From contig DATCSE010000572.1 of NCBI GenBank assembly GCA_036568605.1, positions 1 to 11,223 on the forward strand: a stretch of 11,223 nucleotides of DNA, in the 5' to 3' direction. A program made the position numbers and the translations under genes. Below, in pieces: positions 1 through 6,858 of this stretch. How positions within the stretch are numbered: position 1 is the first letter of the stretch; every line of letters starts with the position of its first letter. The notes under the pieces were generated by a model, which worked only from the letters and a program-made list of their open reading frames with translations, was not told the origin of the DNA and made no database searches. Origin of the DNA: DATCSE01 sp036568605 (GTDB lineage Bacteria; Pseudomonadota; Gammaproteobacteria; Burkholderiales; Burkholderiaceae_C).

Positions 1-774
1 CCGCTTGGCCACCAGGTCGCCGCGCGCCAGCAGTGCGGCGACGCGACGCGCGGGCAGCCACCCGACGCCGAGCCCGTCGCGCTGGGCGAGGATCTTGGCC
101 CGCATCGACGGCACGGCCAAAGCCTCCTGCCCGCCCAGGACGCCATAGGAGCGTCCCAGCGATTTGCGAGACGTGTCGGCGACGACCACGGCACGGTATG
201 CGGTGATGGCGTCATGCTCGAGAGGCTCGCGCGCACTGGCCAGCGGATGCCGCGCGGACACCGCGAACACCCACTCCATCACGCCCAGCTCGAACCAGCG
301 CAGGCCCGGCGTGGCCAGCGGTTCGTTGGTGGCCCCTATCACCAGATCGGCCCGGCCGTCGCTCAGGGCCTCCCACGTGCCGCTGAGCACTTCATGCGTG
401 ATGCGCAAGCTCACGCCGGACTGCAGCGCGTCGAAATCGCGCACCAGCGGCAGCAGGGTATCGAATTCCAGCAGCTCGTCGGTGACGATCCACAGCCGGT
501 CCTCCCAGCCGCTGGCCACCTGCTTGACGCGGCGCGTGAGACGCGACACATCGTCCATCACCCGCACCGCGCCATCCGCCAGCAACTGACCCGCCGGCGT
601 GAGTTGGAGCCGGTAGCGGCGCCGGTCGAACAGCAACGCGTCGAAGCGGGCCTCCAGCTGCCGCGCGGCGTGCGAGATCGTCGACGGCGCCTTGCCGAGG
701 CTGGCCGCCGCACGGGTCAGGCTTCCGCTTCGTCTGATGGCCTGCAGCAAGGCCAGCTCCTCTTCGGACAGCAT
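1..774 (-). CDS. LysR-family transcriptional regulator, YhaJ-like, C-terminus cut by window edge
   Basis: This is a DNA-binding regulator, read leftward and truncated at the window start: 258 codons are visible of a family usually near 300. Residues 2-60 form the winged helix-turn-helix, with the typical stretch AAASLGKAPSTISHAARQLE followed by LFDRRRYRLQLTPAG. From about residue 90 the effector-binding domain begins. Its phrases ASGWEDRLWIVTDELL and VLSGTWEALSDGRADLVIGA closely match, from memory, the E. coli YhaJ subgroup. The ATG start at 774 is preceded by GGAGGAGG at a good distance. It is divergent from the dehydrogenase at 923, the classical arrangement for a LysR regulator and its target, with a palindromic box between them. 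The family is certain. The target and inducer are inferred or unknown. Confidence 0.93.
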   Translation of the reverse strand, partial: MLSEEELALLQAIRRSGSLTRAAASLGKAPSTISHAARQLEARFDALLFDRRRYRLQLTPAGQLLADGAVRVMDDVSRLTRRVKQVASGWEDRLWIVTDELLEFDTLLPLVRDFDALQSGVSLRITHEVLSGTWEALSDGRADLVIGATNEPLATPGLRWFELGVMEWVFAVSARHPLASAREPLEHDAITAYRAVVVADTSRKSLGRSYGVLGGQEALAVPSMRAKILAQRDGLGVGWLPARRVAALLARGDLVAKR

Positions 775-816
775 GCACGTCCTCCTCCAACCCGGCGCCG
801 GCGGACTGCGCCGAAC

Positions 817-837
817 ACGTTCGACGGCGTCGAACGT
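817..837. promoter_or_regulatory. Candidate LysR operator: perfect 10-bp inverted repeat
   Basis: The arm ACGTTCGACG (817-826) is followed by one base and then its exact reverse complement CGTCGAACGT (828-837). The core contains T-N11-A (T821 to A833) within the symmetric TTCGACGGCGTCGAA, the form expected of a LysR box. It lies 43 bases upstream of the LysR start and 86 bases upstream of the dehydrogenase start. Symmetry and position are seen directly. Binding by the neighbouring regulator is inferred. Confidence 0.6.
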
Positions 838-922
838 TTGCATCGTAAAGCCGGCACGGCAGGAACGGCCGCTGCGGTCACCATGCGCTCACGGCAATCC
901 GCCGAACCTCCTGGAGCTCGAC

Positions 923-1672
923 ATGAATCGCTTTGCCAACAAATCCGTCCTCGTCACCGGCGGCACCAGCGGCATCGGCCTGGCCGCGGCGAAGGCCTTC
1001 GCCGCGGAAGGCGCGCGCGTGGTCATCAGCGGGCGCGACGCGGCCGCACTGGACCGCGCCCGCGACGAGATCGGTCGCTCGACCATCGGCTTGCGCAACG
1101 ATGCCGGCAACATCGCCGCCGCCCAGGACCTGGCCGATGCGATCGCCCGCGAAGGCATACGCCTCGACGCCGTGTTCCTGAACGCCGGCATCGCGAAGTT
1201 CGCGGCGCTGCCCGACGTCGACGAAGCGCTGTGGGACCAGACCTTCGACATCAACGTCAAGGGCGCGTTCTTCGAGATCCAGGCCCTGCGACCGCTGCTG
1301 AACCGCGGCGCTGCCATCGTCCTCAACGGCTCGATCAACGCGCGCATCGGCATGCCCAACTCCTCGGTCTACGCGGCCAGCAAGGCGGCGCTGATCTCGC
1401 TGGCGAAGACCTTGTCGGCCGAGCTGCTGCCCAGTGGCGTGCGCGTCAACGTGGTCAGCCCCGGCCCGGTGCAAACGCCCCTGTACGGCAAGCTCGGCAT
1501 GGATGCCGCGACCCTGCAGACGGTGGCCGCGCAGATCCAGGGCCAGGTGCCGGTGGGCCGGTTCGGACAGCCCGACGAGATCGCCTCCACCGTGCTGCAC
1601 CTGGCCGCGCCCGAATCGGCCTTCATCGTCGGCACCGAAATCATCGTCGACGGCGGCATGAGCCAGCTGTGA
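923..1672 (+). CDS. Short-chain dehydrogenase/reductase (classical SDR)
   Basis: This 249-aa protein is a typical single-domain NAD(P)-dependent oxidoreductase acting on an alcohol or carbonyl group in the cytoplasm. It shows the cofactor glycine motif TGGTSGIG (residues 12-19), NAG (87-89), and the catalytic tetrad N111, S137, Y150 and K154 (YAASK). NVVSPGP, a family signature, follows. An arginine after the second beta strand (SGRD, R38) is often a sign of NADP(H) preference. The C-terminus carries the usual GTEIIVDGG. The ATG at 923 has GGAG at 913-916. An upstream in-frame start at 692 would overlap the divergent regulator and was rejected. A secreted hydrolase begins 50 bases after the stop, so the two are probably co-transcribed. 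The true substrate cannot be read from the sequence. Confidence 0.93.
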   Translation: MNRFANKSVLVTGGTSGIGLAAAKAFAAEGARVVISGRDAAALDRARDEIGRSTIGLRNDAGNIAAAQDLADAIAREGIRLDAVFLNAGIAKFAALPDVDEALWDQTFDINVKGAFFEIQALRPLLNRGAAIVLNGSINARIGMPNSSVYAASKAALISLAKTLSAELLPSGVRVNVVSPGPVQTPLYGKLGMDAATLQTVAAQIQGQVPVGRFGQPDEIASTVLHLAAPESAFIVGTEIIVDGGMSQL

Positions 1673-1722
1673 CGGCAGTGCCGACCGCGACCCGTCATCC
1701 ACCGATCCCAAAGGACTTCACC

Positions 1723-2646
1723 ATGTCCACCTTGCGTTCACTCCTCGCCGGCCTCGGGCTGGCATTGGCCTTCAGCCTGTCGTACGGCGAATCGTTCGAC
1801 TTTCCAGCCGCGTTCAAAAGCCGCGACATCCAGACCAGCGGCGCCACCATTCACGTGCGCCACGGCGGCTCCGGTCCTGCCGTCGTGCTGCTGCACGGCT
1901 ACGGCGAGACCGGCGACATGTGGGTCCCGATGGCCACCGAGTTCGCACGTGATCACACCGTCGTGATACCGGATCTCCGCGGACTGGGCCGGTCCTCCAA
2001 GCCCGCCGGCGGCTTCGACAAGAAGACGCAGGCCAATGACGTGGCAGGCGTGCTGGATGCGCTCGACATCGCCCAAGCCGATGTCGTCGCCCATGACATC
2101 GGCAACATGGTGGCATTCCAGTTCGCGGCCCAGCACCCGCAACGGGTGCGCCGAATGGTGCTGATCGATGCGCCGGTGCCTGGCGTCGGACCGTGGGAGG
2201 AGATCCTGAAGAACCCGCTGCTGTGGCACTTTCGCTTCGGCGGGCCGGACATGGAGCGGCTGGTGGCCGGTCGCGAGCGCATCTACCTCGACCGCTTCTG
2301 GAACGAGTTCTCGGCCAGCCCCAGCCGATTCAGCGAGGCCGCGCGTGTTCACTACGCCAAGCTCTATGCGCTGCCCGGCGCCATGCATTCGGGCTTCGCG
2401 CAATTCGCCGCCTTCGACCAGGACGCCATCGACAACCGTGCCTACCTCGCGCAGGACAAGCTCAAGATGCCGCTGCTCGCCTTGGGCGGCGAGAAGTCGT
2501 TCGGGCCGATGATGGCGACGGTGATGCGGGCCGGCGCGACCAATGTCACCGAGGGTATCGTTCCGGACTCGGGCCACTGGATCATGGAAGAGAACCCGCA
2601 GGCCACGATCACCCTGGTGCGCGACTTCCTGGGTCGGTCCGACTAG
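1723..2646 (+). CDS. Exported alpha/beta-hydrolase, Cif-like (epoxide hydrolase/dehalogenase fold)
   Basis: This 307-aa protein has an N-terminal signal peptide (basic R5, hydrophobic residues 6-20, likely cleavage near SYG-ES at 22) and so acts in the periplasm or outside. The alpha/beta-hydrolase core has the oxyanion motif HGYGE (58-62) and a nucleophile elbow AHDIG with aspartate D125, so it is of the epoxide hydrolase or haloalkane/haloacid dehalogenase type rather than a serine esterase. The catalytic histidine is H285 in SGHW. Segments such as LLWHF (H169) and the stretch around D149 align, from memory, with Pseudomonas aeruginosa Cif, where the equivalents are H177 and the acid E153. 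The lid tyrosine of Cif (Y239) appears to be phenylalanine here (F228). AAAGGA lies upstream of the ATG. It is likely an operon partner of the dehydrogenase. Epoxide hydrolysis is possible but not proven. Confidence 0.88.
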   Translation: MSTLRSLLAGLGLALAFSLSYGESFDFPAAFKSRDIQTSGATIHVRHGGSGPAVVLLHGYGETGDMWVPMATEFARDHTVVIPDLRGLGRSSKPAGGFDKKTQANDVAGVLDALDIAQADVVAHDIGNMVAFQFAAQHPQRVRRMVLIDAPVPGVGPWEEILKNPLLWHFRFGGPDMERLVAGRERIYLDRFWNEFSASPSRFSEAARVHYAKLYALPGAMHSGFAQFAAFDQDAIDNRAYLAQDKLKMPLLALGGEKSFGPMMATVMRAGATNVTEGIVPDSGHWIMEENPQATITLVRDFLGRSD

Positions 2647-2661
2647 CTCGGCATCGACACC

Positions 2662-3180
2662 TTACTCGCGCCCGTCCCGCAACGCGATGTCCAGCAGGTC
2701 GCTGACCTGGAGCGGCAACGGCGTGCCCGCGAGATCGACGGCCGACGGGCCGTCCGGGCTGGTTCCGACCGAGGCTTCTGCGAGCACGGGGATGGGCCAT
2801 CGCCGCGTCAGGTCCACCATCGTGCCTATCATGCGCAGCGCATCGCCTCGCTGATCGCGTTCGACCACGCGGCCTCGAGACAGCACGGTCAGGTATCGGT
2901 AGTTGCCGGCTCGCAGGCGAAACTGCATCTGGTACGTGTCCGTGTAGCCGTCCAGATGCAACTGGAGCGCCCGCAGCATCGGGTTGAAGTCGTCGGGGTG
3001 CACCCGGCTTCGCCAGAACGACGTGCTGTCGGGGGAATCGATCCGGGGGAAGCCCAGCCTGGCCTTCCACTGCGGCGAGTAGCGAACCACCTCGTTCCTG
3101 GGGTTCAGGTCCCAGACGCCGAAGACGGCGCGCTGCAGCGCGTCGCGCCAAAGCTCCTCTTCGGCGGTGTGATTCGTCAT
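2662..3180 (-). CDS. Stand-alone PAS-domain protein
   Basis: This 172-aa soluble protein consists mainly of one PAS_3-type sensory fold. GVWDLNP starts the domain at residue 21, VHPDDF lies at 60-65, the strands YQMQFRLRAGNYRYL lie at 83-97, and the closing PAC strand MIGTMVDLTRR at 117-127. The last 45 residues have no recognisable domain. There is no kinase, GGDEF, EAL or DNA-binding output, so it would have to work through a partner or as a small-molecule sensor. It lies downstream of the metallophosphoesterase on the same strand, 81 bases away, and converges tail to tail with the hydrolase, leaving only 15 bases between stops. No clear ribosome binding site precedes the ATG at 3180. The domain call is good. 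The function is unknown. Confidence 0.8.
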   Translation of the reverse strand: MTNHTAEEELWRDALQRAVFGVWDLNPRNEVVRYSPQWKARLGFPRIDSPDSTSFWRSRVHPDDFNPMLRALQLHLDGYTDTYQMQFRLRAGNYRYLTVLSRGRVVERDQRGDALRMIGTMVDLTRRWPIPVLAEASVGTSPDGPSAVDLAGTPLPLQVSDLLDIALRDGRE

Positions 3181-3200
3181 GCGCGCATTGTCGCGTCAAT

Positions 3201-3221
3201 CGGCGATGGCCTCCATCGCCG
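3201..3221. repeat. Hairpin with 9-bp perfect stem between metallophosphoesterase and PAS gene
   Basis: CGGCGATGG, loop CCT, then CCATCGCCG form a perfect 9-bp stem with a 3-base loop. It sits in the 81-base gap after the metallophosphoesterase stop and before the PAS start, both read leftward. No T-run follows in the leftward direction, so it is not a textbook intrinsic terminator. It could be a transcript 3'-end stabiliser, an attenuator or an operator. Confidence 0.5.
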
Positions 3222-3261
3222 CCCGACGCGACAGCACGCGAGACCGGCGCCCGGTCGGACT

Positions 3262-5409
3262 TCAGCCCTTACGGGCGGTCAGCCACTTGTCGGCCGTCAA
3301 CGGCTCGCTGCAGATGCGAATCTCGCCGATGTTGCCCAGAAAGCCGTTCGACGGCGCGTTCGCATAGACGCCGCCGCCGACGATCATCCGGTCGGTGGCG
3401 CTGGTGAAGGCGATGCCGTTCGTGTTCGACGCGTTGCGCAGGATGGGCGCGCCTTCGACGTACATGATGGTGCTGTTCTGCGCCGGGTCGTTGACGATCG
3501 CGACGTGAATCCAGCGCTCGGTCACGATCTCGCCCGAGAAGTTGGCGGCCGGCGAGCGGGTGCCCGCGGTGCTCGGCGTCACCTCCCATTGCACTTCGCG
3601 CAGGCTGGAGATCGCGAAGATCAGAGCGCTCTCGTCACCGTCGGCACCGGTATCGATGCCGCTGACGTCGCCGCGGCGCCCTTCGCGCTCCATGATGTTC
3701 ATCCACGCGTTGTTCGCCGCCGTCCAGCCGGCGGGGATCTTCAGGAACGCTTCGACCGTGTAGCCGGCGCTGAAGGCTTGCGAATTGAGCGGCGCGTTGA
3801 CGTCGGTCGCGAACGAGCTCATCCGCAGCGGCGAGTTGACCGAGTTCGCGAAGCGCACGCTGCCGGGCGCGGCCGACAGGTAGTGGTGGTCGCTCGACCA
3901 GGTGAGATCGGCATCCTGCGCGGCGCCGCCTTGGGCGAGCGGCTGGCGCGTGATGGGGTTGGACCCCGCCTCGTCCGCGATCACCTGGCCCACCGGCACG
4001 ACGGCACCGTCCGCGCCGCCGAAGAAGCGCCAATGCGCGACCGTGGAAGCCACCACCGGATAGTCCGCCGTGTTCGCCGCGGGCGTCTTCGTGGTGGCGG
4101 CCGGCTCGGTGAAGTCGGACAGCAACGCGGCCTTGGCGCGCTCGTTGATCGGCGCATTGCCGGCCGACGGCACCGTGAAGTTGGGATTGAAGCGGGCGAA
4201 GCGCTTCTTGAAGTCGATGCCGATCTCGAACTGGTGGTTCGCGTCGGTCAGCACGGCCACGTCGAACTCGTTGAGCGTGTCGGTGGGCTTCTGCGTCACC
4301 CACGGCGAGAACGACAGCACCTTGATCTTGTTGTGCGTGAGGTCGAACTCGTACAGCCGCATCAGGCCGTTGCCGCCCATGTAGGCCATCTGGTAGTCGA
4401 CGACCATCTCCTCGACCGCGTTGCCGAAGTCGTTGGTCTTCGTCAGATGCGCGCCACCGTGGTAGTGGCCGTTCAAGGTCATGAAGATCTGGTCGTTGTC
4501 GCGGATCAGCTTGTCCCACAGCATCAGCCCGTACGGCACCTCCAGCGGGCTCACGCCGTCGGCCGCGATGCTGAGCAGCTGGTGGGTCGACAGGATGGTG
4601 GGCAGCGTCGGATGCTGGGCCAGCACGCCGCGCGCCCAGGCGATCGCGGCATCGGAGGCACGCCACGACATGGACAACACCATGAACGCGTTGCCGTCGA
4701 CGTTGAAGACGTGGTACTCGTGAAAGCCCGAAGGGTCGCGCCCGCCGAAGGTGGCCTGCTGCTGCGCCCGCGTGGTCGAAAAGGTCTGCAGATAGGGCTC
4801 GCGGGCGAGGTTGCGCTGCGCATCGGTGTTGGCCGACTGGCTGCTCGCATCGACATAGTCCACGTCGGAGATGACGTCGTGGTTGCCCGCCAGGATGGAG
4901 TACGGCATCTTCGCCGACTCGAGCACCTTCATCGCCGAATCGGCGACCTGCCATTGCAGCGGCTTGCCCTGCTGGTCGACCACGTCGCCGAGGTGGATCG
5001 TGAACGGGATGCGCAGCGCCGCGGCGTTCTCGGCAATCCACTTGGTCTGCGCGACATAGGGTGTGGAGCCGTATTTGCGCTGGAACTGCAGGTTCTCGTC
5101 GGTGGTCGCGTAGCGGGAGTAGAACTGCGTGTCGGGCAACACGGCCAGCGCGAAGCTCGACACCGTGGTGCTTGTCGGGTTCGACGTGCCGCCGGTGCTC
5201 CCGGTGGTTCCGGTGCTCCCGGTGGTACCGGAGCTCCCCGTGCTGTTGCCGTCGTCGCCCCCGCCGCAGGCCGCGAGCAAGGTCGAGCCGCCCAAGGACA
5301 GGCCCAGGCCCGCACGCAGCAGCAGCCTGCGCTGACGATCGGGCAAGCCCTCCAGCTCGCGCAGCGATGAGACCAGGGGAAGCGTGACGCTCGAGTTCTT
5401 GGATGACAT
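3262..5409 (-). CDS. Exported metallophosphoesterase with C-terminal LamG-like domain (probable lipoprotein)
   Basis: This 715-aa protein is a calcineurin-type metallophosphoesterase. Metal-site motifs appear in order: PDTQ (D93), GDVVD (D142), GNHD (175-178), STH (H276) and GHYHG (314-318). A LamG/concanavalin-A-like jelly-roll domain appears to occupy about residues 455-705, opening with VAHWRF and containing YTVEAFLKIP and RWIHVAIV. The N-terminus has a twin-arginine-like QRRLLLR (26-32), a hydrophobic stretch and a lipobox LAAC (C48). This suggests Tat export and lipid anchoring. A Gly/Thr/Ser linker follows (49-84). The substrate may be a phosphomonoester, nucleotide or phosphodiester, and the LamG domain may bind carbohydrate. 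A PAS gene follows on the same strand. The ATG at 5409 has only a weak purine-rich site upstream. The fold and metal motifs are certain. Substrate and localisation are inferred. Confidence 0.9.
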   Translation of the reverse strand: MSSKNSSVTLPLVSSLRELEGLPDRQRRLLLRAGLGLSLGGSTLLAACGGGDDGNSTGSSGTTGSTGTTGSTGGTSNPTSTTVSSFALAVLPDTQFYSRYATTDENLQFQRKYGSTPYVAQTKWIAENAAALRIPFTIHLGDVVDQQGKPLQWQVADSAMKVLESAKMPYSILAGNHDVISDVDYVDASSQSANTDAQRNLAREPYLQTFSTTRAQQQATFGGRDPSGFHEYHVFNVDGNAFMVLSMSWRASDAAIAWARGVLAQHPTLPTILSTHQLLSIAADGVSPLEVPYGLMLWDKLIRDNDQIFMTLNGHYHGGAHLTKTNDFGNAVEEMVVDYQMAYMGGNGLMRLYEFDLTHNKIKVLSFSPWVTQKPTDTLNEFDVAVLTDANHQFEIGIDFKKRFARFNPNFTVPSAGNAPINERAKAALLSDFTEPAATTKTPAANTADYPVVASTVAHWRFFGGADGAVVPVGQVIADEAGSNPITRQPLAQGGAAQDADLTWSSDHHYLSAAPGSVRFANSVNSPLRMSSFATDVNAPLNSQAFSAGYTVEAFLKIPAGWTAANNAWMNIMEREGRRGDVSGIDTGADGDESALIFAISSLREVQWEVTPSTAGTRSPAANFSGEIVTERWIHVAIVNDPAQNSTIMYVEGAPILRNASNTNGIAFTSATDRMIVGGGVYANAPSNGFLGNIGEIRICSEPLTADKWLTARKG
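5192..5245. repeat. 18-bp tandem repeat coding the Gly/Thr/Ser linker
   Basis: CCGGTGCTCCCGGTGGTT (5192-5209) is followed by a second copy differing at the last base (5210-5227) and a third, degenerate copy (5228-5245). Read leftward they encode a repeating Gly-Thr-Thr-Gly-Ser-Thr unit just after the lipobox cysteine of the metallophosphoesterase. The unit is a multiple of three, so copy-number change would lengthen or shorten the tether without a frameshift. Confidence 0.8.
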
Positions 5410-5615
5410 GTGCGATCTTCGGAAATGAAAAACGCGCGAGGTTGCCAGCGCACCATGTCAGTCGTGTGGCAGGGTCACGGTCATCCGGCCGCGCGCCGGT
5501 GAGCCGCCGCCGTCTGCCGGACGCATCCCTAATCCGATGCCTTCGGGATACGCGGGACGGCGCAAGTTCGACAAAGGCCAGATAATCCGGCCCGGAACCT
5601 GCTAGTCGTTATGCG

Positions 5616-5633
5616 GCGGCTTTCCCAAGCCGC
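5616..5633 (+). promoter_or_regulatory. Leader hairpin upstream of the CFA-like methyltransferase
   Basis: GCGGCTT, loop TCCC, then AAGCCGC form a perfect 7-bp stem. It ends 26 bases before the ATG at 5660 and about 18 bases before the GAGG ribosome binding site (5652-5655), inside the expected 5' leader. It might affect mRNA stability or translation. In the rest of the 250-bp divergent gap (5410-5659) I could not assign a convincing promoter. Confidence 0.35.
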
Positions 5634-5659
5634 TCCCACCGGGACATTGACGAGGTCTG

Positions 5660-6856
5660 ATGTTTGCCCTGGCCAATACCAACAAGATCCTAGGCTTCCT
5701 TGACTCAGTCGTCGCCAGCAGCGGCATCTCGTGCGAGATCCGGCTACCGTCGGGAGAGGTGCGCCGCTTCGGCCCCGGCGCGCCGGCCTTCACGGTGACG
5801 TTCAAGGACGATCGCAGGCTGCGCAAGAGCTTCGACGAGCTCGCGTTCGCCGACGCCTACGTCAACGGCGACATCGAGATCGAGGGCGACATGGCCGCGC
5901 TGCTGCAGCTGCGCACGCGCATCCAGGACAAGGTGCGGCTGGGCCCGTGGCTGCGCTTCCTGGGCGGGCTGCTGTTCAAGCGCGAGACCGACATCAACCG
6001 CAAGGCGATCGAATCGCACTACCAGTTCGGCGACGAGCTGTACCTGTCGTTCATCGACCAGCGCTACCGCTTCTACTCGCAGGGCATCTTCAAGTTCCCG
6101 GAAGAGCCGCTCGAGGATGCCTCCGAGCACAAGCTGGAGCAGATGTTCGAGGCGCTGCAGCTCCAACCCGGCATGCGCCTGCTCGACATCGGCGGCGGCT
6201 GGGGCGGCGTGGCGCAATACTGCGGCAGCCGCGGCGTGCACGTGACCGAGCTGACGCTGGGCACGGACTCCTACCGCTACATCGACGAGCTGATCCGCGA
6301 GCACCGGCTTCCGTGCACCGTGCTGCTGCAGGACTTCCTGACCTACGAGCCCGACGAGCCCTTCGACGCCATCGTCATCTACGGCGTGATCGAGCACATC
6401 ATCAACTACCGGCGCTTCGCCGAGCAGGTCTGGCATTGCCTGAAGCCGGACGGACGGCTGTTCCTCGATGCCTCGGCCTCCATCGTCAAGTACGACGTCA
6501 GCGGCTTCGCCCGGCGCTACATCTGGTCGGGCACGCACACCTTCCTGTGCCTGCAGGACCTGGTCGGCGAGCTGCTGCGCGGCGGGTTGGAAGTGCTGCG
6601 CGTGCAGAATGAGAGCGAGCACTACGGACGCACCATGCACCACTGGGCACAACGGCTCGAGCTGAACCGCGCAGCGATCGTCAAGCGCTGGGGCGAGCCG
6701 TTGTACCGCGCGTTCCGCCTCTACCTGTGGGGCGGCTCGCAGGCCTTTCCCGAGCTGCTGCAGGCGTATCACCTGGTGGCGCGGCGGCTGGAGCAGCGGC
6801 CGCCGGTCGCGGCCGGCTGGCGGCGCCGCCTGGGATTCATCGGGCGGCAAGTGTGA
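5660..6856 (+). CDS. Cyclopropane-fatty-acyl-phospholipid synthase family SAM methyltransferase, divergent active site
   Basis: This 398-aa protein matches the CFA synthase family in length and layout. The N-terminal lipid-binding domain holds AYVNGDIEIEGDM (66-78). HYQFGDELY (120-128) corresponds to the classical HYDLGNDLF. The SAM-binding loop is LLDIGGGWGG (174-183), and the EH pair is at 245-246. The family normally transfers a methylene or methyl group from SAM to a double bond of membrane phospholipid acyl chains. Compared from memory with E. coli Cfa, the bicarbonate-site cysteine (SCAYW) is Q141, the HTIG histidine is D270, and the SAM-loop cysteine is glycine. E245 and Y322 remain. 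The reaction may therefore differ, for example another methylation of an unsaturated lipid. GAGG precedes the ATG. The next gene starts 2 bases after the stop, implying an operon. The family is certain. The reaction is unsure. Confidence 0.88.
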   Translation: MFALANTNKILGFLDSVVASSGISCEIRLPSGEVRRFGPGAPAFTVTFKDDRRLRKSFDELAFADAYVNGDIEIEGDMAALLQLRTRIQDKVRLGPWLRFLGGLLFKRETDINRKAIESHYQFGDELYLSFIDQRYRFYSQGIFKFPEEPLEDASEHKLEQMFEALQLQPGMRLLDIGGGWGGVAQYCGSRGVHVTELTLGTDSYRYIDELIREHRLPCTVLLQDFLTYEPDEPFDAIVIYGVIEHIINYRRFAEQVWHCLKPDGRLFLDASASIVKYDVSGFARRYIWSGTHTFLCLQDLVGELLRGGLEVLRVQNESEHYGRTMHHWAQRLELNRAAIVKRWGEPLYRAFRLYLWGGSQAFPELLQAYHLVARRLEQRPPVAAGWRRRLGFIGRQV

Positions 6857-6858
6857 CG

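Noticed and set aside
214..1722. Long rightward open frame running in from 214 and continuous with the hydrolase frame
   Set aside because: It overlaps the LysR gene and the dehydrogenase out of frame, gives Arg/His/Ala-rich sequence without domains, and the hydrolase has its own signal peptide and ribosome site at 1723.
2956..5370. 804-codon rightward open frame
   Set aside because: It is antisense to the metallophosphoesterase, which carries clear motifs. The frame is low-complexity Val/Arg/Gly-rich, as expected for a shadow in GC-rich DNA.
5581..5586. GATAAT as a -10 box for the CFA-like gene
   Set aside because: No acceptable -35 lies 16-18 bases upstream, so I cannot support it.
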